53,986 bases of DNA from Roseivirga sp. UBA6061 (GTDB taxonomy: Bacteria > Bacteroidota > Bacteroidia > Cytophagales > Cyclobacteriaceae). The first letter of the stretch is position 1; each line of letters opens with the position of its first letter. Under the pieces are notes generated by a model that worked only from the letters and a program-made list of their open reading frames with translations, searched no databases and had not been told where the DNA came from. Position numbers and translations under genes: made by a program. Shown here in pieces: positions 1 through 9,124 of the stretch. The stretch spans positions 1 through 53,986 of the forward strand of contig DIYF01000013.1 of the NCBI GenBank assembly GCA_002427745.1. The letters run 5' to 3'.

Positions 1-465
1 GACAACTATAAGCAAGATCTGAACCCGGGAAAGTTTCCGCTGGACCTTCCTCCTCCGGAACTCATGGCCGGCACCTACTCCCCTCCTGTACTCAGAAAAC
101 TGGTACCCGGTCTCCATCAGGTGATAACCGGAAACTGGGGTTTGGCGGCAGGCATCTGGGCAGCCGGAGGTTATGGTCTCTATCAATACGATCAGAAAAA
201 AGGAGCACAAAAAAGTCTGGAGCTTCAGGCTTCCCGTTCTGGGAGTTCACAATCGCGGGAAGAACTCTATGACCTGGCTGCTAAGGAGAAGTCAAAAGCA
301 AATCTCTACCTGAAGGCGGTAGGCCTTATTTATATCGGCCAATTGCTCCATGCCTTTCATGTGAGGAAATGCAGGAGGTTTAGCAAAGACCGGAAAAACT
401 ACGGTTTCATTATGCCCAGCTACCAGCATGGCGTCTTTGGACTAAGCCTCAAACTGTCCTTTTAA
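1..465 (+). CDS. C-terminal part of a small membrane protein, 5' end outside window
   Basis: The frame is open from the first base of the window and ends in TAA at 463-465, so this is the last ~154 residues of a longer protein. An internal ATG at 64 could be mistaken for the start, but the upstream codons continue the frame with a proline-rich linker. Visible features are a PGLHQ turn, a hydrophobic stretch around WGLAAGIWAAGG, a charged middle, and a second hydrophobic segment near YLKAVGLIYIGQ. This layout recalls the small two-helix PGxGQ membrane proteins of Bacteroidota (DUF5683 type), but the match is weak and no function is claimed. Confidence 0.6.
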   Translation, partial: DNYKQDLNPGKFPLDLPPPELMAGTYSPPVLRKLVPGLHQVITGNWGLAAGIWAAGGYGLYQYDQKKGAQKSLELQASRSGSSQSREELYDLAAKEKSKANLYLKAVGLIYIGQLLHAFHVRKCRRFSKDRKNYGFIMPSYQHGVFGLSLKLSF

Positions 466-523
466 AGCATTCCTCACCTCAACAGTCAAGCGAATCTCTT
501 CCAATTCAAAACTACCATCTGCC

Positions 524-3500
524 ATGAAGCTTTCTAAAAACCATCTGATATCAAACACTATAAGGAACACTTCTCCCTATGTTCTGCTATTGACCATATG
601 CATTTTTGCATTTCTCATCACACTCTCATGCGGAGATGATGATGAACCCAAATTTGTGGAAATAACCGGAACGGTGACTTCCAAAAGCGGCCAGAATATC
701 GATCCCGTTACAATTACCATAGTCGATATAGAAAACCCCAACAGCCCCTTGCAGACCACAAGTACACAGGGAACATTCACCAAAGGTGGTCTCTCTCCCG
801 CCCGCTATCAGGTCACTGCCAAAAGAGCGGGTTATGCCGACTACGAACACCCTGTCGTACTTAATCTGCTCAACGAGTCTAAAAAAAATATTACTATTGA
901 AATGATTCCTTTGGGCACAGTTTCCGGTGTCATAACCAATGCCAACGACCCCAACCTTGTGGTGACTGGCGCCAATGTGAAACTCACGGGGCAAGTATCA
1001 AGATCTACACTGAGTGATACCAATGGCAGTTTTAATTTCACCACACTGAATAAAGGAACCTATAAAGTAGAATTCTCTGCCCAGGGCTATAGAGATCTCG
1101 AAAAGGAAATCACAATAGATGACGGGGAGAATACGCCCTTAAACGTTCAAATGACTCCATTCCCTTCAATATCAGGCACTGTCTTTAACAGAGAAGATGA
1201 CAGCCCCATTCCTGATGTGAAAGTAACTCTCGAGAGCACAACCACGACAGATGTACTCACAGACGCCTCGGGTGAGTTCAGGTTTACAGAACTGGAGGTG
1301 GGCACATATAAACTCAAACTGGATAAACTGGGGTTTGAGCAGGTTGAAGAGAACATTAACCTCGAAGAAGGACAGTCAATCAATAAGGTGTATAAGCTCT
1401 TACCGGTAGAAGTCTTTTCATCGGTTTCCGGAATTGTTCAGAACGCGGAAACACAAACCCCTATGCCCAATGTAACCCTCTCATTGTCCGGACTTGTCTC
1501 GCAGGATGTTCTGACAGATGTTAACGGTGAATATTCATTTAACGGACTCGACCCTGGTGCCTATCGGATCAAGGCTGAACCGGAAGGCTTCAGCCCCTTT
1601 GATGAAGTATTTCAACTCTCTTTGGGAGAAGATAAGAATCTGATTATCAGCCTGGAGCCACTTCCCTATATTTCCGGAGTAGTCCTGAATTCAGAGGATG
1701 ACTCACCCCTTGAAAATGTCGGGATTTCTCTCAGCGGCAGTTTCCAGTCTGATATGCTCACCGATGAGACGGGTAGGTTTCTTTTTCCAAGCCTCCAGCC
1801 GGGGCAGTACACGTTGGGATTTGCCAAACAGGGGTTTAAGTCAGGCGATATCCCGGTTAACCTCACTGTTGGCAATCCGGTAGACAAAGTCATCAAGCTG
1901 GAGCCCCTGGATATTGTCGCTTCGGTGTCCGGAACAGTAAGGGATCAGGAAACTCAGGCTGGGATTCCAAACCTTAAACTCACTTTGAGTGGGCCGGTAT
2001 CTGAAGACATATTGACGAGTTCCACCGGAGATTATAGTTTCAAAAACCTTCTTCCCGGAGTATATACGATAAAAATAAGTCACGAGGGCTACGTCTCTGA
2101 TGAACAGAGCTTTACACTGGCTGATTCGGAAGACAAGAGTCTCATCATCTCTCTCACTCCCCTCGGACTCATCTCCGGTGTCATATTCGATGCCGATAAT
2201 GATGCCCCTATAAAAGACGCAGAGGTAACATTAATCGGAGACAGTTCTTTCGACAGGCTTACAAACGATCAGGGACAATTCACTTTTGACAACCTGACTC
2301 CCGGAAGGTATACATTACAGGTAAAAAAACAGGACTATATCAGTCAGGAGGAGGTAATTGACCTCAACCCTGGTCAGGAGATAGACAAGATATTCAAGCT
2401 GACTATGGCTCCTGTTGTTGCCTCAGTTTTTGGCAAGGTCATCCATAGCGAAACACAAGCTCCGATCCCGGATGTCAAGCTTTCTCTGACAGGTCCTGCT
2501 ACCAAAGATCAGTTTACTGATGAAAACGGGAATTACCTGTTTGATGGTATCCCCGTAGGAAGCTACTCCATCATCACGAACCTTGATGGTTTTGAGCAAA
2601 AAACAGAGGAGTTTACGCTTGTACAAGATGAAGCAAAGAATCTCATTATATCGCTCGATCCGGTAAGTCCTGAATTAAATGTAAGCCCTACAATTCTCGA
2701 CTTTCTGGACACTCAAAACTCCCTCACCATTGACATCACCAACTCAAAGGAAGGCACCCTGAACTGGGATATCATAGAGGACATCCCATGGCTGATAGCC
2801 TCCAAAACCTCAGGTACTGTAATAGGTTCGGCATCAGAAACTGTAACACTCACCGCCAACAGGGATTTGCTGAATCAAGGCAGCTACGCCAACTTTTTTA
2901 CTATCAGCTCTAATGGAGGCAGTATACAGGTCAACGCTAAAATTGAAGTCAAATCCCTACTATGCGTTACCCCAACGGACCTTAACTTTGGTACAGGTAC
3001 CAACGATAAAAGTGTTTCGCTGGAAAACTGCGGAAACGGAACGATAGACTATACTATCGTAACTGATCACACTTGGTTAAAAGTCTCGCCACAATCAGGT
3101 ACCGTCACCAACGAAAAAGACCCGATCACTATCTCAGTAGATCATACTGGGCTGGCTCCCGATAATTATACCGGTCAGGTAATATTCAACTCCCCTACCG
3201 GGGCAACAGAAGTGGTAGTCGTTATGACGGTGCCAGACCTCAACAACCCGCAAATCACGCTTTCTGATGAATCCCTGGATTTTGGTACAAGTCAGGCCAC
3301 AAGGGTGATTACGGTGACTAACACCGGCAGAGAAACGCTGAACTGGAATCTTGCCAAAGAACAAAGCTGGATAAGCATATCAAAGGCAAATGGTACACTT
3401 GAAGAAGGAGAGTCTGAGGACATCAATGTAGAGGTTTTCAGAGGTGGTCTGGCACCAAACGACTATCAGGGGAACCTGGACTTCACTTCAAACGGAGGAC

Positions 3501-4807
3501 AAGAAAGTGTACCGGTTACTATGACTGTGGCAGCCACCCCCATCCTGGAGCTGTCTACACAGTTCCTCGACTTTGGCTCAGAGATAAATCAGCTCACTTT
3601 TGATATTACCAACATCGGCAACTCGATGCTCCAATGGGATGTCAGTGCAGATGTCAACTGGATTAATGTAGTTCCCAACAGCGGTGCCAACGCAGGTCAG
3701 GTCACTGTTTTCGTGAAACGAGACCTGGTAGGTTTTGGCGGCTATAATGGTAACATTACCATTAATTCAAATGGAGGCGTACAGGGCATTTCTGTTTCGA
3801 TGCTCCACACTCCACCTCCCCCCAATATGGTGCTGGATGGTGTGGACTTTAAGTCAGATGAAAACGAATCCGGAACACCCAATCCTGGTGAAACGGTCAC
3901 TTATACAATACGTCTGAAAAATGATAATGGTGCCAGTACAGGAGAAGACATCAGGGCTACCTTCCAAAGTCCGGGGCCCTATGTAAACAGTTTATCACCT
4001 GTTGAACTGAGTTTTGGTTCTATTGGCATCAACGAAACGGTTGAAAGGGACATAAACATTCATTTTTCATCTATAGTACCGGTGGGTGAAAGAGTACCGA
4101 TTAATATGAACATTATCGACAAGTATGGTAAAAGCTGGTCTGAGAGCTTCGAAATAGAAATAAAATCTTTCTTCATTGTACCACAGGGCTTGTTGGCTTA
4201 CTACAAATTTGATGAAAGCGACTTCAGAGATGAAACAGGCAATTACCCCGGATTTGGTTTTGGACCCGAGCACACTTCGGATTCACCCGATGGAGTCGGA
4301 TTATCAATAGAATTCAATGCTGATGAGGGGGATTTCTTCCAGACGGCCAAAAACATCATTCAGGACCAGACCTCAGGTTCGTTTAACTTCTGGCTAAAGA
4401 CTGAAAGCAATAATTTCAGGCTATTTACCTCCTCTCTTCAGCAGACCTATGAGCGAAACCGAATCTATATATCAGATGAAAACAAGGTTTCGGTAAACGC
4501 TGACAGAAATTACTATTCAACCAGGTTTACCACAGATGTATCTGGCTATTTACTAGACAATACCTGGCATATGCTGACAATAACGATTACTGAAGGACTC
4601 CATCAAATGTTTGTCGATGGTCAACTCATTGAACAAAATACAGGAGGATACCGACTCTACCGTACCGATAACTCAGAAGGGTTTGCCTTTGGGAAACGTT
4701 CCGGTGAAGAAGACCTGTTTTATAACGGCAAGATGGACAACATACGAATTTACAACAGAGTTCTGACCGAGGAAGAAGTGGCACTGCTTTTCGAAAAGAA
4801 GCAGTAA
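524..4807 (+). CDS. Giant repeat-rich surface lipoprotein (8 carboxypeptidase-regulatory-like, 4 BACON-like, 1 LamG-like domain)
   Basis: The 1427-residue protein has a long lipoprotein signal with lipobox cysteine at residue 36, followed directly by GDDDE. That acidic stretch resembles the export signal that sends Bacteroidota lipoproteins to the cell surface. Residues ~46-713 hold eight ~83-residue carboxypeptidase-regulatory-like (CNA-B-like) beta-sandwich repeats, each with a D-x-x-G-x-[FY]-x-F core followed by L-x-P-G-x-Y. Residues ~714-1095 hold four BACON-like Ig repeats (LDFG ... W ... SG pattern), ~1100-1215 a CARDB-like domain, and ~1218-1427 a LamG/concanavalin-like domain starting GLLAYYKFDE. 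No catalytic motif and no type IX sorting tail is visible. The architecture suggests a stalk carrying a carbohydrate- or ligand-binding tip (inference). The repeats alternate in two sequence types. Spacing to the next genes is ordinary, so operon membership is uncertain. Confidence 0.9.
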   Translation: MKLSKNHLISNTIRNTSPYVLLLTICIFAFLITLSCGDDDEPKFVEITGTVTSKSGQNIDPVTITIVDIENPNSPLQTTSTQGTFTKGGLSPARYQVTAKRAGYADYEHPVVLNLLNESKKNITIEMIPLGTVSGVITNANDPNLVVTGANVKLTGQVSRSTLSDTNGSFNFTTLNKGTYKVEFSAQGYRDLEKEITIDDGENTPLNVQMTPFPSISGTVFNREDDSPIPDVKVTLESTTTTDVLTDASGEFRFTELEVGTYKLKLDKLGFEQVEENINLEEGQSINKVYKLLPVEVFSSVSGIVQNAETQTPMPNVTLSLSGLVSQDVLTDVNGEYSFNGLDPGAYRIKAEPEGFSPFDEVFQLSLGEDKNLIISLEPLPYISGVVLNSEDDSPLENVGISLSGSFQSDMLTDETGRFLFPSLQPGQYTLGFAKQGFKSGDIPVNLTVGNPVDKVIKLEPLDIVASVSGTVRDQETQAGIPNLKLTLSGPVSEDILTSSTGDYSFKNLLPGVYTIKISHEGYVSDEQSFTLADSEDKSLIISLTPLGLISGVIFDADNDAPIKDAEVTLIGDSSFDRLTNDQGQFTFDNLTPGRYTLQVKKQDYISQEEVIDLNPGQEIDKIFKLTMAPVVASVFGKVIHSETQAPIPDVKLSLTGPATKDQFTDENGNYLFDGIPVGSYSIITNLDGFEQKTEEFTLVQDEAKNLIISLDPVSPELNVSPTILDFLDTQNSLTIDITNSKEGTLNWDIIEDIPWLIASKTSGTVIGSASETVTLTANRDLLNQGSYANFFTISSNGGSIQVNAKIEVKSLLCVTPTDLNFGTGTNDKSVSLENCGNGTIDYTIVTDHTWLKVSPQSGTVTNEKDPITISVDHTGLAPDNYTGQVIFNSPTGATEVVVVMTVPDLNNPQITLSDESLDFGTSQATRVITVTNTGRETLNWNLAKEQSWISISKANGTLEEGESEDINVEVFRGGLAPNDYQGNLDFTSNGGQESVPVTMTVAATPILELSTQFLDFGSEINQLTFDITNIGNSMLQWDVSADVNWINVVPNSGANAGQVTVFVKRDLVGFGGYNGNITINSNGGVQGISVSMLHTPPPPNMVLDGVDFKSDENESGTPNPGETVTYTIRLKNDNGASTGEDIRATFQSPGPYVNSLSPVELSFGSIGINETVERDINIHFSSIVPVGERVPINMNIIDKYGKSWSESFEIEIKSFFIVPQGLLAYYKFDESDFRDETGNYPGFGFGPEHTSDSPDGVGLSIEFNADEGDFFQTAKNIIQDQTSGSFNFWLKTESNNFRLFTSSLQQTYERNRIYISDENKVSVNADRNYYSTRFTTDVSGYLLDNTWHMLTITITEGLHQMFVDGQLIEQNTGGYRLYRTDNSEGFAFGKRSGEEDLFYNGKMDNIRIYNRVLTEEEVALLFEKKQ

Positions 4808-4959
4808 AAAAGCAGACTATACAAGTCTTGAAAGGGATCAGCTCTTACAGAGTTGGTCCTTTTCTCATTACTTCTAAGGAGAAAAACAGACATATTAAGC
4901 GATTGATTACCGGTGAGCTTTGCAGGAACTTAGACTTAGTTTTTAACCAAAATAAGTTT

Positions 4960-5136
4960 ATGATGAAAAAAGTCACAGTAAGCATTGAAACGGACCCGAA
5001 TGAGGATCCGCAACTGGAAAAGGACCATCTGCTCACAAGAGATGGTGACGGCAGTGCCGGTACAAGTACGGAAGACGAAAACGGAGATATTAAGCCTCCC
5101 GGAGGAAATATTCCAGACAAAACAAAGGCCCTCTGA
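4960..5136 (+). CDS. Small acidic peptide of 58 residues, unknown
   Basis: The frame is open upstream of 4960, but the credible start is the ATG-ATG pair at 4960/4963, which follows an AT-rich leader. The product begins MMKKVTVSIETDPNEDP and ends PPGGNIPDKTKAL. It is hydrophilic, rich in Asp, Glu, Gly and Thr, with no signal peptide, no cysteine and no membrane segment. It is unlikely to be folded over its second half (GDGSAGTSTEDENGD). It lies 48 bp before a sensor histidine kinase gene on the same strand. I do not recognise a family. It could be a regulatory or precursor peptide, or a chance frame; its position and plausible start favour a real gene. Confidence 0.45.
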   Translation: MMKKVTVSIETDPNEDPQLEKDHLLTRDGDGSAGTSTEDENGDIKPPGGNIPDKTKAL

Positions 5137-5184
5137 TCGTCAAAATCCCGTTTGTTAATAAACAGGAAAAACCTAAATTCTTCT

Positions 5185-7359
5185 ATGAAAAGAAAAATTC
5201 CTGTTTTGAATAGTTTCACTTATTCATTTGGAAAACCTAACTACTCTCCTTTGTGGACTCTTATCTTGTATCTTATTTTTTTTCATGCCCATATACAGGC
5301 ACAAACCAATCAAAAGCAGGATTCCCTTGCCCAAATCTTCATCGATAGCCTCAATTATGTAACAGACCGACCGCACAGGATAGATCTTCTCAACGAAATT
5401 TCCTGGATACTCAAAACCAGTGCTCCTGAAGAAGCTAAATCCTTTGCCAATTCTGCGGTGGAGCTGGCAAAGAGAATTAAGGATCAAAAAAGGCTGGCCA
5501 CAGCCTACAACCGTCTCGGTATTATTGAAGGCAGACGCAGCGAATTCAGAAAAGCTATTGTTTATTACGACAGCGCCCTCGTTATAGAAGAGAACATCTC
5601 AAACCAACGGGGTATAGCCAGGGCTTCAAACCAACTGGCAGCAGCCTATCGATCTATCGGCTATCCTTCACAGGCCATAGAATACTCGCAACGTGCCGTA
5701 AAAGCATATGATATACTGGGCAATCAAAAAAACCTGGCTACGGCACTGGTAGTCATGGCAAATACCTACAAGGATTTGGTGAAATATGACTCCAGCCTTG
5801 TTCACCTGAATAGGTCATTAGATATCCGAACCGGACTAAAAGACCCTGCCGGAATAGCCCAGACATTGCTAGGTCTCGGCAGCCTTTATGATGTCATGAG
5901 CAATCATACGAAGTCACTTGAATTCAATAAAAGAAGCCTCAGACTTTATGATTCCCTGAACAGGAAACCTCAAATGGCTAAGGCACTTACCAACATTGGT
6001 AATGCTTACCTGGGTATGCACTATTCGGATTCAGCCGAAGTGAGCTACTTAATGAGTCTGAAACTGAAACGCGAGTCAGGGGATAGCATTGGTACTGCTC
6101 CAGGTTATAACAACCTGGGAAAAGTATATGAGCTACGGGGAGAGTACGCCAAAGCTGAAACTTTTGTCGGCAAAGCGGCAGAAATTTATACCCGATATGA
6201 AGATCCCAGGCTACTGGAATCATATTTCAACCTCGGAAACCTAGCCAGATTCCAAAACCACAATGCGCAGGCACTCTCCTATTATTTTGACGCCTTGAAA
6301 ATGACGGACAGCCTCCAGAACATAAAGCGTCATGCTTACATTTTGGAAGCCATATCTGAGGTCTACGTTGAAAACAATCAGTTTGAAAAGGCCATAGAGT
6401 TTGAGAACCGGTACAGTAAAGTTCAACAGGAGATAACTGCAGATCAGATAAGGCTGAGCAACCTTGAGCTGGCTATTCAGGAAGAGAGAAGTAAGTCACG
6501 TTTTCTACAATCGGAAAAGGATCGACAAAAGCTACTATTTGACAAACAGAGGATTATTATCGGGTCGCTGGCCGGGGCCATAATCCTACTGGCCTTATTA
6601 TTTTTTACCATACTCAGAATTTCACGGCTCAGAGCCAAGAATCTATTGATCAAAAAGAACGAAGATTTACAGAAGCAGCGGATCAAAGAACTGATCAGAG
6701 AGAAAGAACTGGAAGCCATCAACGCCATGGTAGAGGGACAGGAAAGTGAGAGGATGAGAATAGCCAGAGACCTTCATGACCGGCTGGGTGGAACGCTCTC
6801 TATGGTAAAAATGCATTTCAAATCGGTAGAAGAAAGCATAGAAGACCTAAAAGAGAAAAGCATCAAACAATACAAAGAGGCAAACAACCTGCTGGATGAA
6901 GCCTGTAATGATGTGCGCAAAATCGCTCATGATATGGCCTCAGGTGTACTCATGAAGTTCGGACTGGTAGCAGCCCTCAATGCACTGAAAGAAACCGTAG
7001 AAACAGCCGGCCAGCTAAAACTCAACCTGATTGACATAGGGCTGGAAGAAAGACTCAGTTATAACTATGAGATTAATATATACAGGATCATTCAAGAGCT
7101 TCTCACAAACACTCTCAAACATGCCAATGCCAATGAAATGTCAGTGCAGCTGTTCAGAAAGGAGGAGAGCCTTAGTATCGTAGTAGAAGATGACGGAGTG
7201 GGGTTTGATCCTGATGACAAGGACGTTTCTCAGGGTATTGGGCTGAAAAACATTGAAAGCCGTGTGTATAAATTTGATGGTGAGATGATCATTGATTCAG
7301 GCAAAGGAGCCGGTACCACTATAACAATTGATTTACCTCTAAATGAAGACAAATTATGA
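5185..7359 (+). CDS. TPR-containing sensor histidine kinase (NarL/HisKA_3 type)
   Basis: The start is placed at ATG 5185, giving 724 residues that begin with a hydrophobic export signal ending in QAQ. An upstream TTG at 5152 would only add a polar stretch. Residues ~65-420 are tetratricopeptide repeats, recognisable as repeated A-x-x-Y-N-x-x-G and A-x-x-Y-Y-D-x-A-L patterns, predicted to be periplasmic. A coiled coil (~425-455) precedes one membrane helix (~457-480). The cytoplasmic part has a HisKA_3 dimerisation domain with the phospho-accepting H531 in ARDLHDRLGG and a HATPase_c domain (~620-724) with N-box ELLTNTLKHA and G-boxes DDGVGF and GIGLKNI. The stop codon overlaps the start of the response regulator gene (ATGA), so the two form a co-translated two-component pair. 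The signal sensed is unknown. Confidence 0.95.
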   Translation: MKRKIPVLNSFTYSFGKPNYSPLWTLILYLIFFHAHIQAQTNQKQDSLAQIFIDSLNYVTDRPHRIDLLNEISWILKTSAPEEAKSFANSAVELAKRIKDQKRLATAYNRLGIIEGRRSEFRKAIVYYDSALVIEENISNQRGIARASNQLAAAYRSIGYPSQAIEYSQRAVKAYDILGNQKNLATALVVMANTYKDLVKYDSSLVHLNRSLDIRTGLKDPAGIAQTLLGLGSLYDVMSNHTKSLEFNKRSLRLYDSLNRKPQMAKALTNIGNAYLGMHYSDSAEVSYLMSLKLKRESGDSIGTAPGYNNLGKVYELRGEYAKAETFVGKAAEIYTRYEDPRLLESYFNLGNLARFQNHNAQALSYYFDALKMTDSLQNIKRHAYILEAISEVYVENNQFEKAIEFENRYSKVQQEITADQIRLSNLELAIQEERSKSRFLQSEKDRQKLLFDKQRIIIGSLAGAIILLALLFFTILRISRLRAKNLLIKKNEDLQKQRIKELIREKELEAINAMVEGQESERMRIARDLHDRLGGTLSMVKMHFKSVEESIEDLKEKSIKQYKEANNLLDEACNDVRKIAHDMASGVLMKFGLVAALNALKETVETAGQLKLNLIDIGLEERLSYNYEINIYRIIQELLTNTLKHANANEMSVQLFRKEESLSIVVEDDGVGFDPDDKDVSQGIGLKNIESRVYKFDGEMIIDSGKGAGTTITIDLPLNEDKL

Positions 7360-7994
7360 TAAGAATAATTTTAGCAGATGATCACCAGATAGTGCTCGAT
7401 GGGTTAAAAATGCTCATTCATGAGGAAGAAAACATTCATTTAGTTGGTGAAGCAATCAATGGCAAGGAAGTAATCAGTATTCTGGAAAGAGAATCGGTGG
7501 ATATAGCCGTACTGGATGTGGAAATGCCTGTCATGAATGGTATTGAAGCCTCGGAAATAATTCAGGAGCGATTTCCCAATACCAAAATTCTCATTCTGAC
7601 TATGTACAATGATCAGACTTTTATCAGGAAACTGATAGAGATCGGGGCGAGTGGGTATATCCTGAAAAATAAAGGAAAAGAAGAACTGGTTGAAGCCATT
7701 AAAGACATTGACAATGGTAAGACCTACTTTGGCAGGGAGGTTACCAACACCCTGATTTCAGGCATCCAGACAGTTGTTAAGAACAAGCCGAAAAAAGAAA
7801 TTCCACTTACCAAAAGAGAGGTGGATGTGGTAAAGCTTATAGCGGATGGTATGAGCACCCCACAAATTGCAGACACCCTGTTTATCGCCCATAGCACGGT
7901 TGAGACACATCGCAGAAATCTGATCGATAAAACCGGGGTTCCCAACTCCAAAGCACTGATTAAATGGGCCATCAGGAATGGTTATTCTGAATAA
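7356..7994 (+). CDS. LuxR/NarL-family DNA-binding response regulator
   Basis: The 212-residue protein has a receiver domain with acidic pair D8/D9, phospho-accepting D54 in AVLDVEMP and the later conserved lysine in GYILKNKG. It is followed by a LuxR-type helix-turn-helix (PLTKREVDVVKLIADGMST, then AHSTVETHRRNL). It overlaps the histidine kinase gene by 4 bp and is its obvious partner. The 93-bp space to the caspase-like gene contains an imperfect 14-bp direct repeat that could be its binding site (inference). Confidence 0.96.
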   Translation: MIRIILADDHQIVLDGLKMLIHEEENIHLVGEAINGKEVISILERESVDIAVLDVEMPVMNGIEASEIIQERFPNTKILILTMYNDQTFIRKLIEIGASGYILKNKGKEELVEAIKDIDNGKTYFGREVTNTLISGIQTVVKNKPKKEIPLTKREVDVVKLIADGMSTPQIADTLFIAHSTVETHRRNLIDKTGVPNSKALIKWAIRNGYSE

Positions 7995-7995
7995 T

Positions 7996-8033
7996 CCTTA
8001 GAACTGTGGATACATTAATCCTAAGTTCTGCGG
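7996..8033. promoter_or_regulatory. Imperfect 14-bp direct repeat upstream of the caspase-like gene
   Basis: CCTTAGAACTGTGG (7996-8009) recurs as CCTAAGTTCTGCGG (8020-8033) with four mismatches and a 24-bp period, about two helical turns. The variable centres AGAACT and AGTTCT are inverted versions of each other. The site sits between the response regulator gene and the protease gene, where an operator would be expected. There is no proof of binding. Confidence 0.25.
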
Positions 8034-8087
8034 TCGACTGACCAAAGGGTACTGACGAACTTGTAAACTCATCAAAATCAAAGAGAT

Positions 8088-9038
8088 ATGAGACGCGCAT
8101 TAGTAGTTGGTATTAATGATTATTCCTGGTCACCGCTCAAAGGCTGCATTAACGATGCCAATGTGATAGGTGATGCCTTGAAAGAACATTACGATGGTAA
8201 ACCCAATTTTCACGTAAAAAGACTTACCTCTGATAAGTATAACATAACCAAGGCCCAGCTCTTCAGGAGCATTAAAGACCTTTTTGCCCGGCCTGCAGAT
8301 ATTATTATAATGTTCTTTTCAGGTCATGGTGCCAATGGAGACCTGGGAGGGTATCTGGTGACTCAGGACGGAGAAAAGTACAGTCTGGGCGTGTCACTCA
8401 ACGAAATAGTGGAACTCGCCAACATGGCCACACAAATCAATGAGATTATCATTATTCTGGATACCTGTTACAGCGGTGTGACCGGCAACATCAACCCAAT
8501 GAACAAGAACATAGCATCTATTCGGGAAGGTGTTTCTATTCTGGCTTCGAGCACTCAGGACGAATCCTCTGTCGAAAAGAACGGTCAGGGATTATTTACA
8601 TCTATTATTCTGGAAGCTATCAACGGAGGTGGAGCTGATGTTATGGGACAGGTTACCGTAGCTGGTCTATACAATTACGCAGATAAAGTTCTGGGTCCAT
8701 GGCAACAAAGACCCGTATTTAAATCACATGTCACTGAGCTCTCGGTACTAAAATCAGGCACACCACAAATTTCGTTTCCTCAGCTCAGGCTTCTGGCCAA
8801 ATACTTCCCGAAATCAGATTTTGAGTTGCAACTGGACCCCGGGTTTGAACCGGAACTGGAGCCCAAAAACAAGGAAAAGGAGGCTATATTTGCCATACTT
8901 CAAAAATTCAGAGATTGTAATATGCTCAAGCCCATCGGTGAGAAACACCTGTATCATGCCGCAAAAAACAGTAAGGCATGCGGTCTGACGGATCTGGGAA
9001 AACTCTACTGGCGCATGATTACCACCAACCAGGTGTAG
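8088..9038 (+). CDS. Caspase-like cysteine protease (peptidase C14 family) with C-terminal helical extension
   Basis: The 316-residue cytoplasmic protein opens with the caspase-fold strand RRALVVGINDY. It carries the catalytic dyad H80 (FFSGHG) and C127 (LDTCYSG), so it is predicted to be active. Residues 1-235 are the p20/p10-like core, with SILASSTQDESS and GLFTSIILEAI as the later strand and helix. After a linker rich in P, E and L comes a ~50-residue helical tail (FAILQKFRDCN ... LTDLGKLYWRM) that is not part of the protease and may be an adaptor or recognition domain. No signal peptide is present. In bacteria such proteases act as regulated effectors in conflict and cell-death systems. 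The neighbours (two-component pair upstream, RipA-like membrane protein and nucleotide-binding protein downstream) fit that role. Confidence 0.92.
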   Translation: MRRALVVGINDYSWSPLKGCINDANVIGDALKEHYDGKPNFHVKRLTSDKYNITKAQLFRSIKDLFARPADIIIMFFSGHGANGDLGGYLVTQDGEKYSLGVSLNEIVELANMATQINEIIIILDTCYSGVTGNINPMNKNIASIREGVSILASSTQDESSVEKNGQGLFTSIILEAINGGGADVMGQVTVAGLYNYADKVLGPWQQRPVFKSHVTELSVLKSGTPQISFPQLRLLAKYFPKSDFELQLDPGFEPELEPKNKEKEAIFAILQKFRDCNMLKPIGEKHLYHAAKNSKACGLTDLGKLYWRMITTNQV

Positions 9039-9124
9039 ATAGCCTCAGGTCAATTCTATTCAAGGCATAACTTTCATTTCATTATCAGTCAAAAATTAAC
9101 TTTATTAATATAAAGTTTAAAAAA

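Noticed and set aside
4831..4863. Possible terminator after the giant lipoprotein (AAAGG ... CCTTTT)
   Set aside because: The stem is only 5 bp with mismatches inside, too weak to call.
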